From QHBQ01 sp038230695 (GTDB taxonomy: Bacteria > Chloroflexota > Chloroflexia > QHBQ01): a stretch of DNA of 32,105 bases. Below the pieces are notes generated by a model, which saw only the letters and a list, made by a program, of their open reading frames with translations, had not been told where the DNA came from and did not search any database. The stretch's first letter is position 1; every line of letters begins with the position of its first letter. This document shows, one piece after another, positions 14,403 through 22,349 of the stretch. A program made the position numbers and the translations under genes. Where the stretch lies: positions 1-32,105 of the forward strand of contig JBBRMT010000023.1 in assembly GCA_038230695.1 (NCBI GenBank), in the 5' to 3' direction.

Positions 14403-15890
14403 CTAGAACGTATACTGACTCCACACCCCATCTTTGTAATGCAGGATGGTTCCATTCCAGCCCACAGCCCACCCTTCATTAGGGGAGACCATTTTGATAT
14501 CTAGCAGTGGGTTGCGCGTGGGACTGGGGTACAACTGCCAGCTACTGCCAGCGTAGTGCATGATTGTGCCGCCCGCTCCCACTGCCCACCCATCATTGCT
14601 TGAAATCATGTCTATACTCGACAGACCCTGCTTTGCTGGGCTATCTACTGCTTGCCATTGGCTTCCGTTATAGTGGTACAATGTAGCTTCTCCTATGGTC
14701 GTGATCCAGCCCTCATTCACTGATACCATTTTGATGTGGCGGTTATCGCCATGGGGTTGCGGTAGCCTCTGGGTCAGCAACCAGCTTCCACCCTTGTATT
14801 CATATACACCACCATCGCAAACTGCCCAACCCAAGTCATGTGATAGCATTTGGATATCATAAGGGTAGTCCTGGAGGTTTTCTTGTGTAACTTGCCATAT
14901 GCCATCTGCATAATGCAGAAATGCCCCCTCACCAAACCAGGCCGTAGCCCAACCCTCATTAGCTGAAATCATAGATATTGCGGACACTTCATCCTGGCCA
15001 TTAAACTGCGACTGCTCGTTCCACCTACCATCTTTGTAATGATAGATTGCCCCGTCTTTAGCCCAGACTTCATTAGGGGATAGCATCTGAATATCACCAA
15101 TGCCGCCGAAGCCATAACCTTTGGGATTGGTGTCAAGTAGCCACTTGCCATTGAGAAAATGGAACATCAAACTATCCTCGCAGCCTATCCAGCCTTCATC
15201 TGCGGAGATCATGTCAATACTATAGCTGTGCATATTAGCGATTAGTGCTTTGTACTTGGCAGTACCCAGTTGGGTGAGCAACACCTCATAAGGCGTGCCT
15301 ACATTCTGGTGGTGGTACTCGAATACCGCCCGCTCGAAATACTGCACGGTGTAGCCCATGCCATTCAAATCTGACACCTCGTTAAGCTCATTACTTATTG
15401 GATAGCCAAACTGCGAAAGCCCCCCATGTGCTTCCCAGAAGGTACGAAATCGCCCACCGATGGTCTTGCCTGTCTGGGCAAAGGTATAAGGATTATCGGT
15501 GCTGGCTTGCTGCTCGGGTACCGCGCTGGAATACTTCTCTTGGTATCGCTCCGTACCAAGTAGGGTGAGCAGCACATTGTAGGGCGGTTGGTTTTCGGGA
15601 TGGTATTCGAATACCGCCCGCTCGAAATACTGCACCAGCGTTCCTATGTTTTTGCCTACCCCTGGCGGTATATCATAGAATTGGTTGGTAAGCGGATAGC
15701 CGAACTGGGCAAGGCCGCCGTGATCCTGCCAGTAGGCGAGGAAGCGGCCTTGCACCGTTGCGCCGGTCTCGGGAAAGTAGCGGCTGTTCGCCTGCGCCTT
15801 AATGGTGGAGCTACCCGCCATCAAGGTGGCAATCATGGCTAGCAAGGCTACCACCTGAAGGCGCTTTGTCGCTCGGCTTCGCTGCACCAT
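14403..15890 (-). CDS. Secreted protein with two HGGLxQFGYP repeats and a seven-bladed propeller
   Basis: 495 aa from ATG 15890. Residues 10-33 form a signal peptide (VVALLAMIATLMAGSSTIKA). Two repeats of about 75 residues follow (about 36-110 and 125-205). Each has F(P/A)xTG, GRF, HGGLxQFGYP, VQYFERAVFEYH and a terminal LLTxLGT. They resemble repeats common in Chloroflexi exported proteins. Seven repeats of about 40 residues follow, each with the pattern (I/M)xMxSxxxGW and a later HYxxxxW, for example IDMISSNDGWAVG and IKMVSPNEGWAVG. Seven such units fit a closed propeller of the YCF48/BNR kind. No enzyme motif is visible, so it may bind surface glycan. The start was moved in from 16250 because AAGGATAAGG precedes 15890 and the longer frame covers the upstream gene. 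It begins 5 bp after the large transferase gene. Confidence 0.82.
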   Translation of the reverse strand: MVQRSRATKRLQVVALLAMIATLMAGSSTIKAQANSRYFPETGATVQGRFLAYWQDHGGLAQFGYPLTNQFYDIPPGVGKNIGTLVQYFERAVFEYHPENQPPYNVLLTLLGTERYQEKYSSAVPEQQASTDNPYTFAQTGKTIGGRFRTFWEAHGGLSQFGYPISNELNEVSDLNGMGYTVQYFERAVFEYHHQNVGTPYEVLLTQLGTAKYKALIANMHSYSIDMISADEGWIGCEDSLMFHFLNGKWLLDTNPKGYGFGGIGDIQMLSPNEVWAKDGAIYHYKDGRWNEQSQFNGQDEVSAISMISANEGWATAWFGEGAFLHYADGIWQVTQENLQDYPYDIQMLSHDLGWAVCDGGVYEYKGGSWLLTQRLPQPHGDNRHIKMVSVNEGWITTIGEATLYHYNGSQWQAVDSPAKQGLSSIDMISSNDGWAVGAGGTIMHYAGSSWQLYPSPTRNPLLDIKMVSPNEGWAVGWNGTILHYKDGVWSQYTF

Positions 15891-15895
15891 TTGCC

Positions 15896-18800
15896 TTATC
15901 CTTTCACCATCCACTTGGCAATTTCCTTGTCCGTCACCTTCGCCCCGCGTTTGACCTTGCGCCGCGCCGCCAACAGCGCGGGCAGGTGGCGGATGGTGGC
16001 AAGTAGGGCGCGGCGCTGGATGCCCGCCATCTCCTTTGTCTGCGGAGGAGTGGCTCGGCCTATGCTGCGGGTCTGCATCCCTAGCGTATGCGCGGCGAAG
16101 CGCCGCCACTCGTGCCAGGCCAGGCGGCGGGGGGCCAGCTTGAGCAGCATATAGAGGCGGTTGCGGGTGGCGTGGTAGATAAAGAATGGCGACCATTCCT
16201 TGCTGCTGCCCGCGTGGATGTGGTGTACCACCGCCGACGGCACGTACCACACCTCCCAGCCTGCAAGGCGCAACCGCCAGGCCAGATCCATATCCTCATA
16301 ATACATAAAGAACGAGGAGTCGAAGTAACCCACCTCGCGCAAGGAGGCGGTACGCAGCAGCACGCCCGCACCGCAGAAGCCGAACACCTGCTCCTCAGTG
16401 TCATATTGTCCCGCGTCCGGCTCGTAAGTCTGGCTGGTGCCGACTACTATTGCGCCGCGATCGCGCCCACTGCCCTCGGCCAGCAGCAGTGTGCCAGCGT
16501 TCTGGATCGTCGGCGGGATCGCCGCCAGCAGATGCGCCGGTATATCAATTGGGATGTCGCCGCTGGGCGGATCGGTTAGGTCGAGCAGGGTCTCGCCGCC
16601 CACGCAGACGCGCAGCCGCAGCGGGCCAGTTGCGTCAGGACGGGTGGCATTGATGCCCAGCAGCAGGGGCAACGGTTTATCGTCACTTGCGAAAGGCACG
16701 AACGCAGTGGCATGGCCCGCGCTCCAGCGGTACGCTCCCACTCCATCACCCTCCTGACTGTAGAATCCTGGGCCATATTCCACCCCGCTGAGGGTAGTCG
16801 CCGCGCCGCGTGCCGTATCCGGCGCGATGTGGGTGACGATTACGCCCAGGTCGCGTTCGTCGCTGCTCATGCCAAGCTGTTGCGGGTTGAAGGTGGTCAC
16901 CTCAAGCTCTAGCGGCAGACGACGATAGAAGAACAGCAGCTTGCTGGTCAATGCTCCGGCGAAGGGGTGTCGGGCCGCAGCATCCACCAGGGCGCGGAGC
17001 CAGCCGCGATCTACCCGCGTGTCGTTGTTGAGCAGCACCACAAACTCGCCCTTTGCCGCCCGCATCGCCACGTTGTTGCCCTCGGCGAAGGCCAGATTAG
17101 CGGGGTTGGCGACGATGCGTACCCAGGGAAAGTGGGCGCGGGTGTACTCAATCGAGCCGTCGCTGCTGGCGTTGTCCACCAGCACCACCTCATAAGCGTC
17201 GGTCGGATAGTCTAGCACGTCAGGAGCGAGTGAAGCAAGGCAATTATGCAAGAAGCGCAGCCCGTTGTAGTTGACGATCACGATGCTGGCATAGGGCGAG
17301 GCCAGGTTGGGCGGCGGCGTGCCAAGACGCACGCTATCCGCATGGGCGGCCAGGGCTCGCTTGTCAATTACTACTTTTGGGTCGCGGGGTTTCCCCTTCA
17401 GCCTGCTGCCCAGGCGCACCAATGGCGAACCATTCAGGCGGTCAAGCTCCGCCTGTAGCTGCTCCATCACCCCCGCCCGCCAGGCAGCCTCCTCGCGTAG
17501 CGAAGTGATCGCCGCCGCCTGTGCGCCAAGCTGCGCCCGCAATTCGGCGATAATCGCCTCGTAGCGATCGCTGGTGTCCTGCACCGCCTGGGCGGTGAAC
17601 GCATCCTTGTCGCGCACCACCTGTTCGAGATAGGCATCCTTCTCGTGGATAACCTGTTCGGTGTAGGCGCGACTCTCGGCCATGCCTGCCTCCAACCCGC
17701 TGATCAGCTTATGGTTTTCCCTGATCACCTGTTCGGTGTAGGCATCCTTATCCTCTATTACCTGGGCAAGATGGGCGGCAGCATCGGCGGTAGCCCGCTC
17801 CGCATCGGTAGGATACTGGTCGCGGTCGGCGGCAAGCTGGGGATCGGCGACGAAGCGCAGCAGTGGCGCGGCCACCTTATCCCAGGTAAAATCGGGCTGC
17901 ACTGCGGCGAAGCGGGCCGCATACTCGGCACGGGGGGTGGCGAGGACATCGAGCAGCGCGGCGGCCAGTTCGTGTTCGTCGGCATCGGGGGCGAGGACGC
18001 GGCCCAGGCCACGGGCGGCAACCATCTCGCTGAGGCTGTCGCCGCCGCTAATCACCATCGGTACGCCCGCCCAGATGTAGTCGAGCAGGCGGGTGCGGAA
18101 GCTGAAGCGGGTTTCGATATGCTCGGCGTGGATGCTTACCCCGGCATCGGCGGCCACCAGGTAGGAGGCCCGCTGCGCGTAATCCACCCAGTCCTGGAAG
18201 AAGACGGTGCTATCGAGCAACCCCAGCGTATCGCTTAGTTCGCGGGCCAGTTGCGCCATCGCCGAGGGGGGGACGACCGGGTTGGGGTGGCGCGTACCCA
18301 TGAATAGCAGGCGGGCGCGGGGTTCTTTCGCCAGCACCAGCGGCATGGCCCGCACCAGGGTGAGCGGGTCGAACCACTCCCAGATACCGCCCGCCCATAG
18401 CAGCAGTTTGGCATCCTCCGGTATGCCGGGCAACCCGCCCTTGACCGCAAAGCTGGCGGCTGGCGCTTCGCTGCTGATACCAAAGGGAACAATATCCACC
18501 AACTGGCGTAGGGTTGCATCGGTATTATAAGTGGCGGGATTGATGCGATTGGCGGCGGTGAGCAGACCCAGCCAATAATCACGTTGCTTCTCGCCTGCGC
18601 AGATGAAGAAGTCGCCCGCCCTCAGTTGTTCGTTCAGCACCCGCTGATATTCAAGAAACTCGCGTTCGTCCACATGGCGGGGCAGGCTCTCGATGGTGAA
18701 GGGGTTGTAGATGTCTATCACCAGCGGCTTGCCCGTTTCCTTGAGGAAGGGCAGGAAGTGCAACACAAATCCATGCGTGAAGATCACGTCGGCCTGGGCG

Positions 18801-19132
18801 GCCAGTTCGCGCAGGTGGTCGTTAGCCGCCTCGCGCTGGTAGCCGACGACGGTGAGGCGATCGCCCAGGCTGGGGTCGGATGGCGCACTATCGCCCTCGC
18901 CCCTCGCGGTAGAAGGCGCAGTTCCCCCTCTCCCCACCGGGGGAGAGGGTTGGGGAGAGGGCTGCGGCGCGGCCAGGGTGACGTGATGCCCGGCGCGGGC
19001 GAGGGCGCGGGCTAGCTCCCAGTTACGCACGCCGGGGCCAGCCATGCGCTGCGCCACTACGTCATCGCTGACCAGCAGCACGCGCCGCGAGGGGGGATTA
19101 TCGGAGTTAATAGGCTGATTATCGGTGTCCAC
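15896..19132 (-). CDS. Bifunctional glycosyltransferase: GT4, coiled coil, GT2
   Basis: 1078 aa from GTG 19132. The N-terminal GT4-like domain (about residues 18-420) has VLLVSDDVVAQRMAGPGVR at the start and LLDYIWAGVPMVISGGDSLSE at the nucleotide-sugar site. Residues about 440-575 are a charged coiled coil with the repeated phrase AYTEQVI/AYLEQVV. The GT2 domain (about 600-1060) starts ASIVIVNYNG. It contains LNNDTRVD (the DxD-like metal site) and FMYYEDMDLAWRLRLAGW, typical of rhamnosyl-type transferases. The GT2 domain is split by an inserted beta-sandwich, GFYSQE...YRWSAGHA. It probably adds two sugars in sequence to a cell-surface glycan. A promoter at 19141-19169 would start the mRNA at or next to the GTG, so it looks leaderless. 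A TTG at 19159 lies upstream of that -10 box. A dispersed repeat is inserted in frame at 18925-18962. Confidence 0.85.
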   Translation of the reverse strand: MDTDNQPINSDNPPSRRVLLVSDDVVAQRMAGPGVRNWELARALARAGHHVTLAAPQPSPQPSPPVGRGGTAPSTARGEGDSAPSDPSLGDRLTVVGYQREAANDHLRELAAQADVIFTHGFVLHFLPFLKETGKPLVIDIYNPFTIESLPRHVDEREFLEYQRVLNEQLRAGDFFICAGEKQRDYWLGLLTAANRINPATYNTDATLRQLVDIVPFGISSEAPAASFAVKGGLPGIPEDAKLLLWAGGIWEWFDPLTLVRAMPLVLAKEPRARLLFMGTRHPNPVVPPSAMAQLARELSDTLGLLDSTVFFQDWVDYAQRASYLVAADAGVSIHAEHIETRFSFRTRLLDYIWAGVPMVISGGDSLSEMVAARGLGRVLAPDADEHELAAALLDVLATPRAEYAARFAAVQPDFTWDKVAAPLLRFVADPQLAADRDQYPTDAERATADAAAHLAQVIEDKDAYTEQVIRENHKLISGLEAGMAESRAYTEQVIHEKDAYLEQVVRDKDAFTAQAVQDTSDRYEAIIAELRAQLGAQAAAITSLREEAAWRAGVMEQLQAELDRLNGSPLVRLGSRLKGKPRDPKVVIDKRALAAHADSVRLGTPPPNLASPYASIVIVNYNGLRFLHNCLASLAPDVLDYPTDAYEVVLVDNASSDGSIEYTRAHFPWVRIVANPANLAFAEGNNVAMRAAKGEFVVLLNNDTRVDRGWLRALVDAAARHPFAGALTSKLLFFYRRLPLELEVTTFNPQQLGMSSDERDLGVIVTHIAPDTARGAATTLSGVEYGPGFYSQEGDGVGAYRWSAGHATAFVPFASDDKPLPLLLGINATRPDATGPLRLRVCVGGETLLDLTDPPSGDIPIDIPAHLLAAIPPTIQNAGTLLLAEGSGRDRGAIVVGTSQTYEPDAGQYDTEEQVFGFCGAGVLLRTASLREVGYFDSSFFMYYEDMDLAWRLRLAGWEVWYVPSAVVHHIHAGSSKEWSPFFIYHATRNRLYMLLKLAPRRLAWHEWRRFAAHTLGMQTRSIGRATPPQTKEMAGIQRRALLATIRHLPALLAARRKVKRGAKVTDKEIAKWMVKG
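18925..18962. repeat. CCCTCTCCCC/GGGGAGAGGG dispersed palindrome inside the GT4 domain
   Basis: CCCTCTCCCC (18927-18936) pairs with GGGGAGAGGG (18941-18950), and a second GGGGAGAGGG follows at 18953-18962. Translated on the minus strand it gives a Ser/Pro/Gly/Arg-rich loop (SPQPSPPVGRGG) in an otherwise ordinary GT4 N-terminal domain. Similar palindromes are common dispersed repeats in several GC-rich bacterial groups. Confidence 0.75.
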
Positions 19133-19140
19133 AAGGCGAA

Positions 19141-19169
19141 AGTATAGCACACGAAGCAAACTGGCGCAA
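19141..19169 (-). promoter_or_regulatory. Promoter of the glycosyltransferase operon (leaderless)
   Basis: On the minus strand TTGCGC (19169-19164), a 17-bp spacer and TATACT (19146-19141). Initiation 7-9 bases downstream falls at 19134-19132, at the proposed GTG start codon. The -35 lies in the inner copy of the ACTGGCGCAAGG direct repeat. Confidence 0.68.
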
Positions 19170-19232
19170 GGTTAGCTGACCAAAATCAGTAGGGGCGAAC
19201 AAAGGTTCGCCATGCTGCCGACTGGCGCAAGG
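19160..19232. repeat. GGGCGAAC palindrome flanked by a duplicated -35 segment (copy 2)
   Basis: GGCGAAC (19194-19200), loop AAAG, GTTCGCC (19205-19211), preceded by GTAGG. ACTGGCGCAAGG occurs on both sides at 19160-19171 and 19221-19232, with a period of 61 bp. The inner copy carries the -35 of the glycosyltransferase promoter. The layout mirrors copy 1 at 2836-2917, where the period is 62 bp. The palindrome is inverted relative to copies 1 and 3. Confidence 0.82.
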
Positions 19233-19242
19233 CAGCAGATTA

Positions 19243-19251
19243 TGTTATATT
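19243..19251 (+). promoter_or_regulatory. Possible extended -10 promoter of the zinc-ribbon gene
   Basis: TGTTATATT (19243-19251) fits an extended -10 element, with no clear -35. It is 25 bp upstream of the start at 19276 and leaves room for the GGAGAGGA ribosome site. Confidence 0.4.
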
Positions 19252-19275
19252 ATAGGATGTGGAGAGGATTTAGCG

Positions 19276-21285
19276 ATGCAGTGTCCCGAATGTAAAGCCA
19301 ACAACCGCCCGAACGCCTCGTTCTGCATCGAGTGCGGCGAACCGCTGGAGCTAAACAACGCGCCAGAGTTGGTTCGCGCCCGTCCGCTGCAGCCTGCGAT
19401 GGAGGCTGCCATCCCCTACCGTGGCCCGTTTGGTAGCTCACCCGACCAGCTAGGCGAGGATAAGATACCCTTCCCGGCCAGCATGATCAGCTGGATCCCT
19501 CGCCCCTTCAACCCGCTGGGCTGGGGGTTGGAAGTGCGTATCACCGTGCTGGTGCTGCTAGTGGCGATTGGCTACGATCTGCTCTCGCAAAGCGCCGCTC
19601 AGAGCGATGCCAGCAACTATCAGCGCGGCTTGCAGGCCGAGCAGCAGAAACACTGGCACGATGCGGCCAATCTATTGAAGCCGCTGGCTCTTAACAACTA
19701 TCAGGAGGCCGCCAGCCACTACAAGAAGGTGGAGCAGCAAGTTACTGAGTTCGACAGCTACGACAACCTGGCACAGGGGGTAAAGCTAGATGGTTCGCTT
19801 CTCCGCACCGCGCTCTATTTCAAGCAGGCCAACCAGATTGAGCCGGGCTACGATGGGGTAGACAAGGCGCTGACCGAAACCCTGGCGAATGCGGGCCAAA
19901 TCCTCTACCAGAAGCCCGACGGTCTCTACCTTGCCGATGCCACTGGCGTGCCGCTCTCCGCCCTGCCCGGCAGCGATGCTCAAACCGAGGTGCTGGCGGT
20001 ATCAGCGGACGATAAATACGTTGCCTACACCGGCTTCGATGTGCGCCTGGCCGTTACTGGAAGCAAAAACATACCTGCATTCAGCCCGCAATTCGTGCCA
20101 CCGAACAATCAGGGTGTCTACTATATGGGTACCGACAACTTTCAGCAAGCAACTACCCGCAAGGTTTACATTCGCAACCTGATTACTGGCGCAACTGAAT
20201 CGTTTGATGATGTGCCGATCGGCGGTTCTGGTACCGGGTTGGCGCAACCGTTCGCCCGTTTTGCGACCTTCGTCAACAACGACAAAGGATTGCTATTTGA
20301 GACGTACCGCAACGATGACAATCTGCCCAGCGTTGTGGCGGATCTTTCTTATTTCGATATTGCGGCCAATGCTGGGTTGCACAAGATTGATACCATCTAT
20401 CCACTCAGCTTCGCACAACCAACCGCCAGTGACACGCACCTATATTACGTACCTGTAGATAGAAGTAAGCCTGGTGTTCAGAATAGCATCGTGTCCTACG
20501 ATTTGAACACGAATAGGGGCAACCTAATCGCCCACAGCGATGGCACAATTGACGAAGTGGCGCTAGGTGGCAAGCTGATAGATGACCTCAGCTTCTACAC
20601 ATTGTTCTATGTCGCCTCTGAGAATAATCGGCTACGCATCTACAGTAAGCAGCCGCCCGACGCTTCGACCTCGACCTTGTTGGTGGATGTGGCGGACGAT
20701 AGTGCTAACACTGATGCCAAGAAAACCGACATTGCTCCTGCGCCCGAGGGCGATCAGGCTATTGTCATTAAGTTGGGGATGCAACAGGAAGGCTGGCTGC
20801 TGAAACCATCCGGTGGCAGCAAGGCTATCAGCCTGAGAGATATAGGCTGGGGTTTGCTGATGAATAACCCTTTGTATATGCAATATAGCCCCGATGGCAG
20901 TCAGGTGTTGGTGCAGGGAACCGATGTGCAAGGCGATGCAAAAACCTGGTTCACGCTGGTAGATAGCAGCCTGCAACTCAACCTGCGCCCCAGTTGGTTG
21001 CCCAATATAGCCTACCTGCAATGGATGAGCGACGGCAAGCACCTCTACACAATCAGCGACAAGGGTTTCTCCATCATAGACGCGACATCGGGGCAGCAAT
21101 TGGTGTATGTTGCCCGCAAAACCCCACCCAGCAGCGATCAAGGCCAACTCACCTTGCTGCCCGATAACCAAACCCTGCTCTACGCCGCTGACGATGGGGT
21201 TTATATCTCCGACGTGACTGGGCAGTATCCCATTAGAGTGCTAACCGGCGCGACGGCGGCCTGGCTGATATCCGCGACTAAGTAA
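19276..21285 (+). CDS. Zinc-ribbon membrane protein with extracytoplasmic beta-propeller
   Basis: 669 aa. The N-terminus is a four-cysteine zinc ribbon (Cys3, Cys6, Cys17, Cys20 in CPEC...CIEC). A Pro-rich cytoplasmic linker follows, then one membrane segment at about residues 86-104. Residues 110-190 are helical and TPR-like (LQAEQQKHWHDAANLLKPLA, YQEAASHYKKVEQQ). The remainder, about 200-669, is strand-rich with repeated short blocks such as GLYLADATG, VYISDVTGQ and YSPDGSQV, typical of TolB/WD40-like propellers. I cannot name a specific family. The layout suggests a membrane sensor or scaffold with the ribbon inside the cell. Start ATG 19276 has GGAGAGGA about eight bases upstream. It diverges from the glycosyltransferase operon. 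Confidence 0.78.
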   Translation: MQCPECKANNRPNASFCIECGEPLELNNAPELVRARPLQPAMEAAIPYRGPFGSSPDQLGEDKIPFPASMISWIPRPFNPLGWGLEVRITVLVLLVAIGYDLLSQSAAQSDASNYQRGLQAEQQKHWHDAANLLKPLALNNYQEAASHYKKVEQQVTEFDSYDNLAQGVKLDGSLLRTALYFKQANQIEPGYDGVDKALTETLANAGQILYQKPDGLYLADATGVPLSALPGSDAQTEVLAVSADDKYVAYTGFDVRLAVTGSKNIPAFSPQFVPPNNQGVYYMGTDNFQQATTRKVYIRNLITGATESFDDVPIGGSGTGLAQPFARFATFVNNDKGLLFETYRNDDNLPSVVADLSYFDIAANAGLHKIDTIYPLSFAQPTASDTHLYYVPVDRSKPGVQNSIVSYDLNTNRGNLIAHSDGTIDEVALGGKLIDDLSFYTLFYVASENNRLRIYSKQPPDASTSTLLVDVADDSANTDAKKTDIAPAPEGDQAIVIKLGMQQEGWLLKPSGGSKAISLRDIGWGLLMNNPLYMQYSPDGSQVLVQGTDVQGDAKTWFTLVDSSLQLNLRPSWLPNIAYLQWMSDGKHLYTISDKGFSIIDATSGQQLVYVARKTPPSSDQGQLTLLPDNQTLLYAADDGVYISDVTGQYPIRVLTGATAAWLISATK

Positions 21286-21389
21286 TCGTTACAGGCAAAT
21301 GGTGATGGGCTAGTGGTGGCAGGAGATAAGCGGCTGTTCACCAGGCTACCCTGGCTGGGAGCGTAGCTCCAAATAGCGGATATGAAGAG

Positions 21390-21426
21390 GGCTAGCCGAA
21401 GTAATAGGGCTAGCCATTCTTTGTTG
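21390..21426. terminator. Hairpin terminator between convergent genes
   Basis: GGCTAGCC occurs at 21390-21397 and 21408-21415 and can pair across a 10-nt loop. It is followed on the plus strand by ATTCTTTGTTG. It lies 104 bp past the zinc-ribbon gene stop and about 30 bp past the HigA-like gene stop, so it may serve both. Confidence 0.55.
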
Positions 21427-21443
21427 TAGCGGTAGTGTACTGG

Positions 21444-21971
21444 TCAAGCACCAACGCCAACTGCAGCAATCTGCTTTTTCGCAAGCCATTCACGGTACAG
21501 GCGCTCCAGACTGTTCCAAAAACTGGCCGATATGCCAAGCTCCTGCTCTAGCCGAATCGCCATCTCTGGCGTAACCGCAGCATCACCTGCGATAATCTCG
21601 TTGACCGTGTTCAAGGGATAACCCATCTGTTCTGCTAGTTCAGCAGGGGTCATCCCTTTTGCTTCCAGCGTTTCCACAACAGTCTCTCCCGGTGAAAACA
21701 CAAAATCGGGCTGCCATTCGTTCCGAACAGGTCTGATTGGGTTCACGGCGAGAAACTCGTCGTATCCGTATCCCCGCATATTCCGAAGGTCTGCGGAGTT
21801 ACCTAGCGCCTGTTCCAGTAGAGTTGCGGTTTTTGGCGTGATTATAGCCTCACTGCTGATGATCGTCTGGATTGCCCAAAGAGGATAACCCATCAGGTCA
21901 GCCAGTTCCGATGAGGTCATTTCCCGCGCTTCCAACTTAGCCGCAAGCGTCTCTCCTGGCGGAGATGCCAA
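21444..21971 (-). CDS. higA: HigA-type antitoxin with two tandem HigA domains
   Basis: 175 aa from TTG 21971. It holds two copies of the HigA/XRE helix-turn-helix unit. Copy 1 is at about residues 4-65 (PPGETLAAKLEAREMTSSELADLMGYP). Copy 2 is at about 92-155 (SPGETVVETLEAKGMTPAELAEQMGYP). Copy 2 ends with the usual SASFWNSLERLYREW. Copy 1 has lost that WNSLE segment (NSADLRNMRGYGYDEF). The protein should bind HigB and repress the operon. Normal HigA is about 90-110 aa, so this one is a duplication. The frame stays open upstream of 21971 to an ATT at 22013 preceded by AGAGGT. That would add KVKQNGHSP, which resembles normal HigA N-termini, so the true start is uncertain. Confidence 0.85.
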   Translation of the reverse strand: MASPPGETLAAKLEAREMTSSELADLMGYPLWAIQTIISSEAIITPKTATLLEQALGNSADLRNMRGYGYDEFLAVNPIRPVRNEWQPDFVFSPGETVVETLEAKGMTPAELAEQMGYPLNTVNEIIAGDAAVTPEMAIRLEQELGISASFWNSLERLYREWLAKKQIAAVGVGA

Positions 21972-21999
21972 AGCTGGCGAATGTCCATTTTGCTTTACT

Positions 22000-22332
22000 T
22001 TAACCCTGATAATCTTTTACCTCTAGTATCCTGATGGACCGAACATTCTTTCGGTCATGCCCGCCACTAGTAAGCCAAGGTATGGGATTATCTGCTACTT
22101 CAAAAATCAAGCGGTCTGGATGCTTGAGATAGACGGCTAGTTGTCCAGCCCGCTCCCCGGTTAGCTCATGGCAATGAGCGTTTGGGGGTACTTGTTCCAA
22201 CGACTCTGCTGCGCGTAGTTGACCAAGTCTGAGGCGTATCAACCTGGCATTCTCGGAGCCAAACTTACGGTCAGCCTCTACGATGTTCTCGCAAACCCTT
22301 TGCAGTTTCCGTCGTTGGTAGACAATTTCCAA
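22000..22332 (-). CDS. higB: HigB-type toxin (RelE superfamily mRNA interferase)
   Basis: 110 aa, the usual length. The HigB pattern is clear: YQRRKLQRVCEN near the N-terminus, EADRKFGSENARLIRLRLGQLRAAESLEQVPP in the middle, and CHELTGERAGQLAVYLKHPDRLIFEV toward the C-terminus. Such toxins cut mRNA on translating ribosomes. The start is TTG 22332, with no good ribosome site but no alternative in frame. It precedes higA on the same strand, and the stop at 22000 may overlap the true N-terminus of HigA. The 17-bp gap after the upstream small membrane protein suggests all three are transcribed together. Confidence 0.9.
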   Translation of the reverse strand: MEIVYQRRKLQRVCENIVEADRKFGSENARLIRLRLGQLRAAESLEQVPPNAHCHELTGERAGQLAVYLKHPDRLIFEVADNPIPWLTSGGHDRKNVRSIRILEVKDYQG

Positions 22333-22349
22333 ACCACGACCTACAACGC

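Noticed and set aside
15891..16250. N-terminal extension of the secreted propeller protein to 16250
   Set aside because: The added 120 residues overlap the upstream transferase gene and have no signal-like start. ATG 15890 has a ribosome site and is followed at once by a signal peptide.
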